The notes beneath the pieces were generated by a model, which saw nothing but the letters and a program-made list of their open reading frames with translations, searched no databases and was not told where the DNA came from. A stretch of 64,000 nt of DNA. It comes from Cytobacillus gottheilii. GTDB taxonomy: Bacteria; Bacillota; Bacilli; Bacillales; Cytobacillaceae. The position numbers and the translations under genes are program-made. Of the stretch, positions 20,019-28,501 are shown piece by piece; position 1 is the stretch's first letter, and every line of letters starts with the position of its first letter. Location of the stretch: contig NZ_LT800494.1 in NCBI RefSeq assembly GCF_900166665.1, positions 2,392,232-2,456,231 on the forward strand. The letters are read 5' to 3'.

Positions 20019-20339
20019 TTACTTTACTAATTTTACTAGCATATGAGCTAGCATATGCTTTTCTTCTTCTGTACCTGTTTTCCATAATTCTTGCAGCAAT
20101 TTTTCTTCACGATTGCGAGGACTTTCGTTTTTAGCCAGATACTCGGCCGCGACTTTTGCCGCATTCGCCAGCTGTTCCTCATTTAAACCTAATTTCTCGC
20201 CTTTTGCTACTTTTTTACCTAAATAACTTTTAAATTCATCAAAGTTTTCAAGAATCTCAGCTGTTTGTTCAGATGTAAGGTCTTGCAGCTTGTCATTCAC
20301 TTTTTCAGCTTGTCCATTAGTGTTGTAATCATGATTCAT
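20019..20339 (-). CDS. DUF3243 family protein
   Basis: A 106-residue soluble, helical, charged protein with the DUF3243 pattern: LENFDEFKSYLGKKVAKGEKLGLNEEQLANAAKVAAEYLAKNESPRNREEKLLQELWK. Start taken at 20339 because AAGGAGG lies 9 bases upstream; the frame is open 21 codons further. A terminator follows. B. subtilis YmfJ belongs to this family; no function is established. Confidence 0.8.
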   Translation of the reverse strand: MNHDYNTNGQAEKVNDKLQDLTSEQTAEILENFDEFKSYLGKKVAKGEKLGLNEEQLANAAKVAAEYLAKNESPRNREEKLLQELWKTGTEEEKHMLAHMLVKLVK

Positions 20340-20773
20340 GTTAAAGCCCTCCTTGTTGTTTGTTGTTGACAATAGTTGTATACCCGATGTCATCCTGTTC
20401 AAACTTTTAATAAAAGACTCTACTCCCTAATAAAAGAGTCCTATAGCAAGCGGATCGTATTCGAATTTGAAAACATGAAACGATATATAGCTAAGTGAAA
20501 AATGAAGATGCATCCAGAACACAGAAGGGCTCCTGGCAGCCCTCCATTCCAAAATGACTCATATTTCGTGGGTGAAAATCATATAAATCTAACGTACAAG
20601 CCCGGTTATTCCTCGTTTTCTTTCATCTTTGCTATGAAAAGATGCCTGGATTTAATGAAACACTTTGTAAAGAACAAAAAAATAATGGATAGGCTAAAAA
20701 GAAGCGTTAGGCTGTTTGATAGCAGACATGGTACAATAAAAGAACTGCAGATCAAGTGAGAAGGAGAGTTATC
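20340..20773. other. Intergenic gap before plsY
   Basis: Divergent promoter region between the DUF3243 gene and plsY. AGGGCT-CCTGGC-AGCCCT at 20527-20544 could form a small hairpin. An 85-codon open frame (20502-20759) has no ribosome site and an odd composition, and I do not call it. Confidence 0.4.
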
Positions 20774-21358
20774 ATGGCAGTTAGTGCAATTATTATTATT
20801 TTGGCGTATTTAATTGGATCCATTCCGTCTGGTTTAATCGTCGGCAAAACCTTTTATGGAATTGATATTCGAGAACATGGAAGCGGGAATCTAGGTGGGA
20901 CAAACACCTTCCGGACATTAGGGGTAAAAGCTGGACTGACAGTGACGCTGGCTGATATCTTAAAAGGCACGCTTGCTGCCTTGCTGCCTATTATGGCAGG
21001 AGCTGATCTTCATCCGCTGATTCCTGGTGTTATCGCTGTTATTGGTCATATGTTTCCAATCTTTGCAGGCTTTAAAGGAGGAAAGGCGGTGGCTACCTCT
21101 GGAGGTGTGCTATTGGCATATGTTTGGCCGATGTTTCTTGTCATCCTGCTCGTGTTCTTTATCAGCCTATACATATCAAAATACGTTTCGTTATCATCCA
21201 TGTTCGCGGCTGTGGCAGCCTTCATTTATGCGATTGTTTCAGGTGATATTCCGCTGATTATCGTTGTCTCAATCCTAGCCTTTTTCGTCATCTATAGACA
21301 TCGTGCTAACATCAAGCGAATTAAGGATAAAACAGAGCCAAAAGTAAAATGGATATAA
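20774..21358 (+). CDS. plsY: Glycerol-3-phosphate acyltransferase
   Basis: Membrane enzyme that moves the acyl group of acyl-phosphate to glycerol 3-phosphate, the first step of phospholipid synthesis in Firmicutes. The 194-residue protein has about five helices. PlsY motifs are [11 protein letters not shown], the [14 protein letters not shown] loop, and [30 protein letters not shown] precedes the ATG at 20774. It is divergent from DUF3243 and followed by a repeat copy whose hairpin probably terminates it. Position near parE-parC matches Bacillus. Confidence 0.95.
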   Translation: MAVSAIIIILAYLIGSIPSGLIVGKTFYGIDIREHGSGNLGGTNTFRTLGVKAGLTVTLADILKGTLAALLPIMAGADLHPLIPGVIAVIGHMFPIFAGFKGGKAVATSGGVLLAYVWPMFLVILLVFFISLYISKYVSLSSMFAAVAAFIYAIVSGDIPLIIVVSILAFFVIYRHRANIKRIKDKTEPKVKWI

Positions 21359-21399
21359 GTTTCTTTAAAAAAATTCGAGCATTATGATGAACCATACGG

Positions 21400-21735
21400 T
21401 AAGATAGTGGGACATAATGACCCAATCCACCTATACGACCGAATGATTAGGTATTAATATTTCCTAATCATTCGGTTTTTTTATTGTTCCTTCTAAAACT
21501 CATTTATTAAACGTGAGTGAATGACAGCGGAGGACCCTTGACGTCTGTGTGCTATAGAGGTAAGGGTGACACCGCCTAAAGAGCAGCAGAGACAATGATC
21601 CGCAATCTTATGATCCCGCGAATAAACATGGGCCTTAGTGTGGTTGGAACGGACTTGTTTAAATAGCTAGCCATGACAATAAAACATTTGGGTTTTAGAA
21701 ATATTATTTAAGTCTTCACCCAATCTCTTTTTTCA
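21400..21735. repeat. Diverged repeat element, copy 3 (opposite orientation)
   Basis: Reads as the reverse complement of copy 1: GTGGGACATAATG, then the hairpin ACCGAATGATTAG / CTAATCATTCGGT with a T-run (about 21450-21482), then a diverged GC block (GGAGGACCCTTGACG...) and GGAACGGACTTGTTTAAA. The far end (CACCCAATCTCTTTTTT) has decayed. The hairpin lies about 90 bases after the plsY stop. Confidence 0.7.
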
Positions 21736-21937
21736 AATAATAAATAGATTTTGAGATGTTCTTAAAAATAGAATAAAATGTTCTCTATTGATAACAGACC
21801 GCAACTTGCTATATTATAGTCAAAAAGGTGCATATCATCCTTCTTTTCATTTTTTTTCTACAATTGATAACATATTCCGCTGATGTTTTTCATAGATTCT
21901 AGTAATGTTGCAAATAAGCATGTTAGGATGGTTTGTT

Positions 21938-22879
21938 ATGAATAATAGTATCTATAAAAAGTTGCCATTTCCCTATTTTGAAATCAATGAGGATTTCATC
22001 ATTACCTCATCGTCTTTATCATACGAAAATATCCCTTTTCATGATTTGCTCGTTCCCCCATTAAAACTTACCTTTCCGCAGCTACTTGAAGAGAAAGAAA
22101 TCATGAATCTGGAGCTGAACATACACGATTGCATTACTTCCTATGATGTGTATATTGTCCGAGATGATGAAAATCGGCTTCATCTATTTTGCTATCCAAT
22201 CAAACAGCAAGAAGTACAGAATCATACAATTGCTGCTGTCATGGCTCATGAAATCAGGAATCCACTAACAACGGTAAAAGGGTTTCTGCAGCTCGTTCGT
22301 CCGAATTTAGTAGAATCCGGGAAAGCAACATATGCAGATGTGGCGATCCTGGAAATCAACCGGGCGAATGATCTTATTGCTGAGTTTTTACATACAGGAA
22401 AACCCTATATTCATGATAAGAAAGCGATAGTTTTGAATGAGATTGCAGAAGATGTCTTTATGCTTTTTGAAAGCAAAGCACTGCTTCAGCAAGTAAGTAC
22501 TCAATTATCTGATTTTGGGAAAGATGTTGTCGTGTATGGAAATGAACAGCAGCTCAAACAGGTCCTGCTTAATATATGCAACAATGCCCTTGAGGCGATG
22601 GATAAACAAAAAGGCGTCATTTCCATATGGCTTGGAGCAGATGAGAAAAATGCAAGATTGGTGATTAAAGATAATGGCATGGGGATGTCTCCGGAAACGG
22701 TCAAGCGATTGTTTTCGCTGTATTATTCTACTAAGGCCACGGGTACTGGTCTTGGACTATCGATCTCAAAGAGAATCATTGAACTTCATAACGGGGATTT
22801 ACGTATCTCTTCAACTGAAGGCGAAGGAACAACGGTTACCATTGAACTGCCGCTTCTAGATAAAGGTTCGGCAAATTGA
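21938..22879 (+). CDS. Sensor histidine kinase (sporulation-kinase type)
   Basis: A 313-residue soluble kinase. Residues 1-90 form a PAS-like sensor region without clear landmarks. The DHp helix has AAVMAHEIRNPLTTVKGFLQL with the phospho-accepting His near residue 103. The ATPase domain shows NICNNALEAM (N box), IKDNGMGM (G1), and GTGLGLSISKRIIELHNG (G2). No membrane segment and no response-regulator gene is adjacent, which resembles the orphan cytoplasmic kinases feeding the Spo0A phosphorelay in Bacillus; that role is inference. The start at 21938 is chosen because AGGATGG lies just upstream. Confidence 0.85.
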   Translation: MNNSIYKKLPFPYFEINEDFIITSSSLSYENIPFHDLLVPPLKLTFPQLLEEKEIMNLELNIHDCITSYDVYIVRDDENRLHLFCYPIKQQEVQNHTIAAVMAHEIRNPLTTVKGFLQLVRPNLVESGKATYADVAILEINRANDLIAEFLHTGKPYIHDKKAIVLNEIAEDVFMLFESKALLQQVSTQLSDFGKDVVVYGNEQQLKQVLLNICNNALEAMDKQKGVISIWLGADEKNARLVIKDNGMGMSPETVKRLFSLYYSTKATGTGLGLSISKRIIELHNGDLRISSTEGEGTTVTIELPLLDKGSAN

Positions 22880-22949
22880 CACATCTGAAACCTTCACAAA
22901 AGCAGATCATCCTTATAATAATAAGTAAAAGAAACGAGATGGTGATTTG

Positions 22950-23138
22950 ATGAAAAGTGAACGTAATATTATAAATAATTATCTGTTCTCAGCAGAAGTT
23001 GATGAACAAACGCCACCAGATGAGTTTGCGATTGATATTGCATTATATTCTGATGACTTGACGGCATCTGCGCACGCCTTTAAGATTAATAGCTTTGACG
23101 ATCTCATTTACTTCTTTGAAAATGTGGATCATTCATAA
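22950..23138 (+). CDS. Hypothetical acidic protein, 62 aa
   Basis: Small soluble protein with many Asp/Glu (DEQTPPDEFAIDIALYSDDLTASAHAFKINSFDDLIYFFENVDHS). GAGATGGTG lies 7 bases before the ATG at 22950; an in-frame TTG at 22947 is also possible. It is 70 bases downstream of the kinase gene and could be co-transcribed. Family not recognised. Confidence 0.55.
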   Translation: MKSERNIINNYLFSAEVDEQTPPDEFAIDIALYSDDLTASAHAFKINSFDDLIYFFENVDHS

Positions 23139-23178
23139 AAAAAGACTTTTGAATATTACTTAAAAAGGTTTGCAAATA

Positions 23179-23213
23179 AGCCAAGAATGCTTAATAAGGC
23201 ACTCTTGGCTTTT
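23179..23213. terminator. Bidirectional terminator between convergent genes
   Basis: AGCCAAGA-TGC and GCA-TCTTGGCT pair around TTAATAAG and are followed by TTTTC. It lies between the 62-residue protein gene and the HesB-like gene. Confidence 0.6.
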
Positions 23214-23225
23214 CATTAAGATACG

Positions 23226-23519
23226 CTATACACGAAGAATTTTAAAAGACTTTTTTCCAAAAGGATCTGTTATATAATCCAGCTTTGTATCCTGAAAATA
23301 AACAGCATCATCTTCATGAATTAAAAGATGTATCCCCTCTGTCACTATACTGATATCCTTTGATAATGGCTGCTCCTCCAGAGACAGCTTAAGCTCAGGG
23401 CCTCCTCAGCCAATCCCCATTGATAGACGGACATAAAGTTTGTCGGCAGGTTCTTTTTCCATCTCAGCTCTAATAACCGATTGCAGAATGTGTAATGCAG
23501 GTTCTGTTATTTTTATCAT
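23226..23519 (-). CDS. HesB-like selenoprotein (in-frame TGA = selenocysteine)
   Basis: Reading TGA at 23408-23406 as selenocysteine gives a 97-residue protein, MIKITEPALHILQSVI...LYVRLSMGIG-U-GGPELKLSLEEQ, ending at a normal TAG. Sec at position 38 takes the place of the Cys in the conserved GCGGP motif of HesB/IscA-like proteins; HesB-like selenoproteins are a known family. The sequence continues to align with the fold after the TGA (EGIHLLIHEDDAVYFQDTKLDYI), which argues against a nonsense mutation. AAAGGAG precedes the ATG at 23519. selA and selD are in the same window. Function is likely iron-sulfur or thiol/selenol redox chemistry, not proven. Without recoding it would be split in two. 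Confidence 0.85.
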
Positions 23520-23622
23520 ATTTTTTCTCCTTTTTTGTCGTTTTTTTGCGCCATTTTTACGCGCAAAAACCAATTTTATATTATAGTAAGGGTAGAAAGT
23601 CATACGTATTTAGGAGTAGTTT

Positions 23623-24768
23623 ATGTATAAAGGAATAACACTTGTTGCCATCCTTCTCAGCCTTTTGTCTGCTATCATCTTTTATAACATGTATGGAGCT
23701 CAAGAAGCAAAAAATAATGATTCTCACTTGATTTCTTTCCTTAATGTTGAAAAAGAAATGACTTTAAACTTAAAGCGCCTCGAAACGCAAACGACCATTG
23801 CTGGCATTGGAGATATTCTAATCCATGATCGAGTATACAATGTTGCGGAAACAGCTGATGGTTATAATTTTTCACCATTGCTTCAAGAAGTTGAAAGCAT
23901 GCTAAAAACACCAGATCTTCTTATTGCTAATCAGGAAACAATCCTAGGCGGCGAACAGATCGGAATATCAAGCTATCCTTCTTTTAACAGCCCGCAAGAA
24001 GTCGGAGATGCTCTAGTAAAAGCTGGTGTAGATATTGTATCAACAGCTAATAATCATAGTTTAGATAAACTTGAAAAAGGACAACTCGCTTCTCTCTCTT
24101 ATCTGGAGGAAATCAGTCTTCCTCACACTGGAACCTATCGCAGCAAAGAAGAACGAGATCAATTGACGATCATCGAATCAAACGGCATTTCCTTTGCCTT
24201 TTTATCTTACACCTATGGAACAAACGGAATTCCTGTTCCTGAAGGAAAAGACTATTTGGTTAATCTTATAGATCGTGATGTAATGAAGGCAGATATTCAT
24301 AAAGCCAAACAACAAGCGGATGTTGTTATCATGAGCGTGCACTGGGGAAATGAATATGAGCGCTATCCAACTGCTGAGCAGAAGGAATTGGGAGCATTCT
24401 TGATAGATGAAGGTGCAGATCTGATTTTTGGACACCACCCCCATGTCCTGCAGCCAATGGAATGGCATACAACGGCTGATGGCCGCAAAGGATTGATTGT
24501 TTATTCGTTAGGCAACTTTTTGAGCGGACAAATACATGATTACAAAGATTTGGGTGGTATGGCGGCGGTCGATATTAGTATGACCATTGAAGATGGAAAG
24601 AGACACATCTCGCTCTCCAATCCGCAATTTCACCCAACATATGTAACCAGCCAACCTTCTCGTATGTATCATGTTGTCCCGCTTCTGGCAGCAGACAATT
24701 TTGGATTAGAGCAATCTGAAGAAGTTTACAGCGAAATTATGGAGCATATGACATCTTCCCTTCAATGA
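23623..24768 (+). CDS. CapA-family protein (metallophosphatase fold, poly-gamma-glutamate type)
   Basis: A 381-residue protein anchored by an N-terminal transmembrane segment (residues 5-23), with the catalytic domain outside the cell. Family features are AGIGDILIHDRVY, LIANQETILGG, VSTANNHSLDK, HWGNEYERYPTAEQKELG and FGHHPHVLQPMEW. CapA/PgsA proteins take part in poly-gamma-glutamate synthesis or export, but many Bacillus paralogues stand alone, as here, without capBC, so a capsule role should not be assumed. TAGGAG precedes the ATG. Confidence 0.88.
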   Translation: MYKGITLVAILLSLLSAIIFYNMYGAQEAKNNDSHLISFLNVEKEMTLNLKRLETQTTIAGIGDILIHDRVYNVAETADGYNFSPLLQEVESMLKTPDLLIANQETILGGEQIGISSYPSFNSPQEVGDALVKAGVDIVSTANNHSLDKLEKGQLASLSYLEEISLPHTGTYRSKEERDQLTIIESNGISFAFLSYTYGTNGIPVPEGKDYLVNLIDRDVMKADIHKAKQQADVVIMSVHWGNEYERYPTAEQKELGAFLIDEGADLIFGHHPHVLQPMEWHTTADGRKGLIVYSLGNFLSGQIHDYKDLGGMAAVDISMTIEDGKRHISLSNPQFHPTYVTSQPSRMYHVVPLLAADNFGLEQSEEVYSEIMEHMTSSLQ

Positions 24769-24774
24769 GTAAAT

Positions 24775-24812
24775 AAAAGACCAAATCCTGTGCAGATTTG
24801 GTCTTTTTTAAT
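24775..24812. terminator. Bidirectional terminator between CapA gene and brnQ
   Basis: AAAAGACCAAATC and GATTTGGTCTTTT form a perfect 13-bp stem around CTGTGCA, between two convergent genes. Confidence 0.88.
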
Positions 24813-24817
24813 CAGTT

Positions 24818-26167
24818 CTATGCGCTTTTCTTTATGTTTATATCTGAAGCTCCCCCATTTTTTATCATTGAGACGACAAAACCAAGAAGTGCTCCGATGA
24901 TTGCAGGGATCACCCAGCCGAGTCCGACACCATAAAGCGGCAAATATTCAGTGAATAGATTTTCAATAAAGTTTACTTTAATGTCTGCAGCAGCTAAACC
25001 GTCGAATAAACTCACAATAAAAGTGAACAGCATACTGAATTGATAAACTTCTGTTCTGCCTTTGAATAGCTTGTGTGTAAACGTTAAAATCATTAAACAG
25101 ATCGCCAATGGGTAAATCGCAACTAATACAGGGACAGAAAATGCAATCAGTTCATTTAACCCGAAATTGGCAAGGATTGTGCTAAAAGCAGAAAATATAA
25201 TCACAAATGCATTATAAGAAAGAGCCGGCAGCAGTTTGCTGAAATAGGCTGCACAAGATGTGATTAATCCGATGCTTGTTGTAAGACATGCACCTAATAC
25301 AATAAGACTAAGCAAGACACCGCCAAATGAACCAAAATAATGATTGGAGGTGCTTGTTAATACAGATCCGCCATTTTCTAATAGCCCAAATGGCTCTACA
25401 CTCGATGCACCGATTAATCCAAGCGAAGTGTAAATAAGAGCTAGAAGTCCAGCAGCAATAAGTCCAGCTTTTAAGATCGCTTTTGTAATATCCTTTTTAG
25501 CAGTGACGCCTTTTGAGCGGATCGCTTCAATAACAATGATGCCAAATACAAATGAAGCAAGAGCATCCATTGTTAAATACCCTTCCTGAAATCCTTTAAA
25601 GAACGAATCACTTAAATAGTTTTCCGTTGGTGCTTGAAATGCCCCCAATGGGTTAATCAGTGCAGTTATGATCAAAATGGCAATGAACACTAATAGCATT
25701 GGTGTAAGAAACTTCCCAACTATATCAACGATTTTCGATGATTTCATTGAGAAAAAGGCTGTTACAGCAAAAAAGATAATTGTAAAGATCACAAGTGCTA
25801 ATGTTTGAAAATCTTCACCAATAAAAGGCTTGATGCCTATCTCATAAGAAACAGTGCCTGTCCGCGGAATGGCAAACAATGGACCGATTGATAAGTATAA
25901 GGCCACTGTAAAAACCAATCCAAATACAGGATGAACTCTGCTTGCCAGGGATTGAAGATCATCCTTACCGGAAATACCTAAGGCAATCACCCCAAGCAAG
26001 GGTAATCCTACGCCGGTTACAACAAAGCCGGCATTAGCCCACCAAATATTTGATCCTGCTGATTGGCCAAGCATAGCAGGGAAAATTAAGTTTCCAGCAC
26101 CAAAAAACAGTGCGAAAAGCATAAACCCAACTGCAATAATAAAAGAGAATGATAGCTTTTGATTCAT
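24818..26167 (-). CDS. brnQ: Branched-chain amino acid transporter BrnQ
   Basis: LIVCS-family carrier that imports leucine, isoleucine and valine with sodium. 449 residues, about 12 helices. Signatures are FALFFGAGNLIFPAMLGQSAG at the N-terminus, AIPRTGTVSYEIGI, and GYLTMDALASFVFGIIVI. AGGAGG precedes the ATG. It is divergent from a GntR regulator across a 293-base region holding two inverted copies of a candidate operator, so that regulator probably controls it. Confidence 0.95.
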   Translation of the reverse strand: MNQKLSFSFIIAVGFMLFALFFGAGNLIFPAMLGQSAGSNIWWANAGFVVTGVGLPLLGVIALGISGKDDLQSLASRVHPVFGLVFTVALYLSIGPLFAIPRTGTVSYEIGIKPFIGEDFQTLALVIFTIIFFAVTAFFSMKSSKIVDIVGKFLTPMLLVFIAILIITALINPLGAFQAPTENYLSDSFFKGFQEGYLTMDALASFVFGIIVIEAIRSKGVTAKKDITKAILKAGLIAAGLLALIYTSLGLIGASSVEPFGLLENGGSVLTSTSNHYFGSFGGVLLSLIVLGACLTTSIGLITSCAAYFSKLLPALSYNAFVIIFSAFSTILANFGLNELIAFSVPVLVAIYPLAICLMILTFTHKLFKGRTEVYQFSMLFTFIVSLFDGLAAADIKVNFIENLFTEYLPLYGVGLGWVIPAIIGALLGFVVSMIKNGGASDINIKKSA

Positions 26168-26269
26168 GTTTGCTCCTCCTGGAAGAATGTTTTGTTTTTA
26201 TAGTTTTAAATTTTCAGTTTATTAACCATACACTCAAACGATAAACCACTTTACCGCGTTGAAGTATGT

Positions 26270-26282
26270 AATATATTGCATA
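26270..26282. promoter_or_regulatory. Candidate GntR operator, half 1
   Basis: AATATATTGCATA in the brnQ-GntR divergent region; its exact reverse complement occurs at 26343. CGCAATATAC at 26321 is a partial third copy. Confidence 0.5.
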
Positions 26283-26342
26283 ACATACGATAACATACTC
26301 GCTTTCCTTTCGCAATATACTATTTTAAAAAAGTATCTTATG

Positions 26343-26355
26343 TATGCAATATATT
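26343..26355. promoter_or_regulatory. Candidate GntR operator, half 2
   Basis: TATGCAATATATT, the exact inverse of the 26270 site, 60 bases away. The arrangement would allow looping or control of both divergent promoters. Confidence 0.5.
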
Positions 26356-26460
26356 GAATTCTTCCTGTTAATATCTTATAATCTCAGTATATTTCTATAT
26401 TCATAGTGTATATAAATTAATATTCTTTTACATTTTGGATAATAAAGGTGGTTTGTTGAA

Positions 26461-27123
26461 ATGCCTGTACCCGTAAATTTTTCGTCGCCCATAAGGATCA
26501 CAGCTAAAAATCGTGCTTTTTTACAGCTTCAAGAATGGATTATTGATGGTACCTTACAGCCTCAGGAGAAATTAAATGATGCAGAGTTAGCACAAGCGCT
26601 TGGTGTCAGCAGAACTCCAGTGAGAGAAGCATTGCAGCTTTTGAACGTTCAGGGTTTTGTTCAAATGTATCCAGGTGTTGGAACTCAAGTTACACCTGTT
26701 AAGAAAAGTGATATTACAAAAATATTGCCACCTCTCGCCTCGCTGCAAGCATTAGCAGCCGAGTATGCTGTTCAGGAAATGACAAGTGCCACATTATCAG
26801 AGCTAAAAGAATTAAATCAGCAATTCTCACAATATATTAAAAAGGGAGATTTCTATAACGCGCTAAAAACAGATGAACAATTTCATCATCTGATTATTCA
26901 TAGTGCAGAAAATCCTTATTTGACAAATAGCATCTCAAATCTTCAAGGCCATGTCTTTCGTCTTTACTTTCATCAGTCGATTATCATGACAGCTCAATCG
27001 GTTCAGGAACATGAAGACATTATTCATGCCATCGAAAGCAAGGATGTCAAAATGGCAGGCTCAATAGCGAGACAAAACTGGCTGCGCGCCATAGATGAAT
27101 TTTATGCAGAACATGGTGTATGA
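26461..27123 (+). CDS. GntR-family transcriptional regulator (FadR type)
   Basis: A 220-residue regulator. The N-terminal winged helix shows LQEWIIDGTLQPQEKLNDAELAQALGVSRTPVREALQLLNVQGFVQMYPGVGTQV. The C-terminal all-helical FCD domain has the metal-site-like pattern DEQFHHLIIHSAENPYL and HEDIIHAI. AAAGGTGG precedes the ATG. It is divergent from brnQ, with inverted operator-like sites between them, so control of branched-chain amino acid uptake is the likely role. The ligand is unknown. Confidence 0.88.
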   Translation: MPVPVNFSSPIRITAKNRAFLQLQEWIIDGTLQPQEKLNDAELAQALGVSRTPVREALQLLNVQGFVQMYPGVGTQVTPVKKSDITKILPPLASLQALAAEYAVQEMTSATLSELKELNQQFSQYIKKGDFYNALKTDEQFHHLIIHSAENPYLTNSISNLQGHVFRLYFHQSIIMTAQSVQEHEDIIHAIESKDVKMAGSIARQNWLRAIDEFYAEHGV

Positions 27124-27201
27124 TGAAACTGTGAACGTAATTACATGCTTTGTCATTCTGGAATCAGTTGATATTGTAAAAAGTAAAAAGGAGGAATTCT
27201 T

Positions 27202-27492
27202 ATGAATATTCAAGTTAGTGATCGGGCGGCTGAATGGTATAAGAAGGAAATGGACCTATCACATGGGGATTATTTGCGTTTCTTTGCCCGTTATGGAGGC
27301 TGCAGTACTGTACAGCAGGGTTTTTCGCTTGGAATTTCAAATGAAGAGCCGTTGCATACAGGAGCTTCCATCGAAAAAGATGGAATCACTTATTATATCG
27401 AAGAAAAAGATCTTTGGTATTTTGACCAGCATGATCTGAAAGTTGATTATGATGAAGGTGCAGATGAACCCATCTATCATTACTCTGCGTAA
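27202..27492 (+). CDS. yneR: HesB/YneR-family iron-sulfur-type protein
   Basis: A 96-residue HesB-superfamily protein (MNIQVSDRAAEWYKKEMDL...LRFFARYGGCSTVQQGFSLGI). Only one Cys of the A-type scaffold pattern is present (GGCST), so it is not a classical IscA. AGGAGG precedes the ATG. Neighbours yneQ and yneP match the B. subtilis order. A second HesB-like protein with selenocysteine is encoded 3.7 kb upstream, so the strain has at least two members of the superfamily. Confidence 0.85.
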   Translation: MNIQVSDRAAEWYKKEMDLSHGDYLRFFARYGGCSTVQQGFSLGISNEEPLHTGASIEKDGITYYIEEKDLWYFDQHDLKVDYDEGADEPIYHYSA

Positions 27493-27525
27493 AAATAACA
27501 ATTCTAGCTAAATTAATGAAAAAAA

Positions 27526-27762
27526 CGAAGAGGCTGGGACATAACGAAAATACTCTTTCTAAAACACGAATGTTCATTTTCATGGTTTGCGTGTTTACAC
27601 AAGCCCGTTCCATTTCACTCATGTTTAGAAATAGTAAATGTTAAAAATAAATAAAAAACCGAATGATAATGTCTAATCATTCGGATGAATCTCAAGGGTG
27701 GAACACTTATGTTCCACCCTTTTGTATTACTGGGATGAAGATGTCCCAGCCTCTTTTTTTTC
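27526..27762. repeat. Repeat element, copy 4, overlapping the 3' end of yneQ
   Basis: The left end AAGAGGCTGGGACATAAC (27528 on) and right end GATGTCCCAGCCTCTTTTTT (to about 27762) are inverted. The GC block is mostly deleted (CAAGCCCGTTCCATTTCACTCATGTT). The hairpin is ACCGAATGATAA..CTAATCATTCGG, followed by GGGTGGAACACTTATGTTCCACCC, a second hairpin with TTTTG. The right end is translated as the last codons of YneQ. Confidence 0.8.
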
Positions 27763-28053
27763 ATTCCATATATGTTCGTGCAATCCTTCTTTTTCAAGAA
27801 TCTCTCTTTGTTTGTTTCCCAGTAAATCAAAGTGAGGATAACCATCTTTCCGGTTATGGATCCATTCGGCTTTTAGACCGTGTTTTTCTCCCCATGAAAT
27901 AAGCTTGTTCATATCCCCGCAGCCTACCTTTGTGACCGTGGTGCAGCCTGGAAAGCGATCATCAATCCAATAATGCGTTAAAAAAGCAATGTCACCTTGA
28001 TTAATCCTTTCCTTCCACTTTTGCAGGTCTTTGCGTTTTATGCCAAAAGCCAT
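27727..28053 (-). CDS. yneQ: YneQ-like protein with a repeat-derived C-terminus
   Basis: A 108-residue soluble protein (MAFGIKRKDLQKWKERINQGDIAFLTHYWIDDRFPGCTTVTKVGCGDMNKLISWGEKHGLKAEWIHNRKDGYPHFDLLG is the core, described by its segments WIDDRFPG, WGEKHGLK and YPHFDLLG). It follows yneP by 12 bases, as in Bacillus. The last eleven residues, EKKEAGTSSSQ, are encoded by the inverted end of repeat copy 4, so the original stop was probably replaced when the element inserted or recombined. Function unknown. Confidence 0.78.
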   Translation of the reverse strand: MAFGIKRKDLQKWKERINQGDIAFLTHYWIDDRFPGCTTVTKVGCGDMNKLISWGEKHGLKAEWIHNRKDGYPHFDLLGNKQREILEKEGLHEHIWNEKKEAGTSSSQ

Positions 28054-28065
28054 GACAGTCGCCGC

Positions 28066-28500
28066 CTAGTCTTCAGAGGAAACCGGTTTTTTTGCTCTTT
28101 CATAAGCAGCATGCCAGTCCGGGAATTTCCTTCTGATAGAGATCGGCCGAAAATTATCCTTCTGTACACATACATGCTTTGAATAAGCAGTGATCGCCAG
28201 TTCCTCTTCTTCTGTATATATTTCATATCCATAGGTTGTTCGAAGACCATCATATGCATCAATCCATGTTTTCACGGTTGCTGTTTGTCCATAGCGAAGC
28301 GGTTTTTTATAACTGATTTGCACATCTGTCACCGGAGAGAGCACGCCTTCTTCTTCCATTTGAGCGTAGTTAAAACCTAAATCTTTAACGATTTGTGTTC
28401 TGGCTACTTCCATCCAAACAAGATAGTTTGCATGATAAACGACTCCCATTTGGTCCGTTTCAGCATAACGAACCTCAATTTCTTTTGTAGATAGTAACAT
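28066..28500 (-). CDS. yneP: YneP, hotdog-fold acyl-CoA thioesterase
   Basis: A 144-residue 4-hydroxybenzoyl-CoA thioesterase-type protein. The catalytic pattern is EVRYAETDQMGVVYHANYLVWMEVART, with the Asp in TDQMG. AAAGAGGG lies 7 bases before the ATG at 28500; upstream codons in frame have no ribosome site. It begins one base after the stop of the tandem-AAA gene, so the two are coupled. Substrate unknown. Confidence 0.88.
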   Translation of the reverse strand: MLLSTKEIEVRYAETDQMGVVYHANYLVWMEVARTQIVKDLGFNYAQMEEEGVLSPVTDVQISYKKPLRYGQTATVKTWIDAYDGLRTTYGYEIYTEEEELAITAYSKHVCVQKDNFRPISIRRKFPDWHAAYERAKKPVSSED

Positions 28501-28501
28501 G

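Noticed and set aside
20502..20759. 85-codon open frame before plsY
   Set aside because: No ribosome site, unusual composition, and it overlaps the plsY promoter region.
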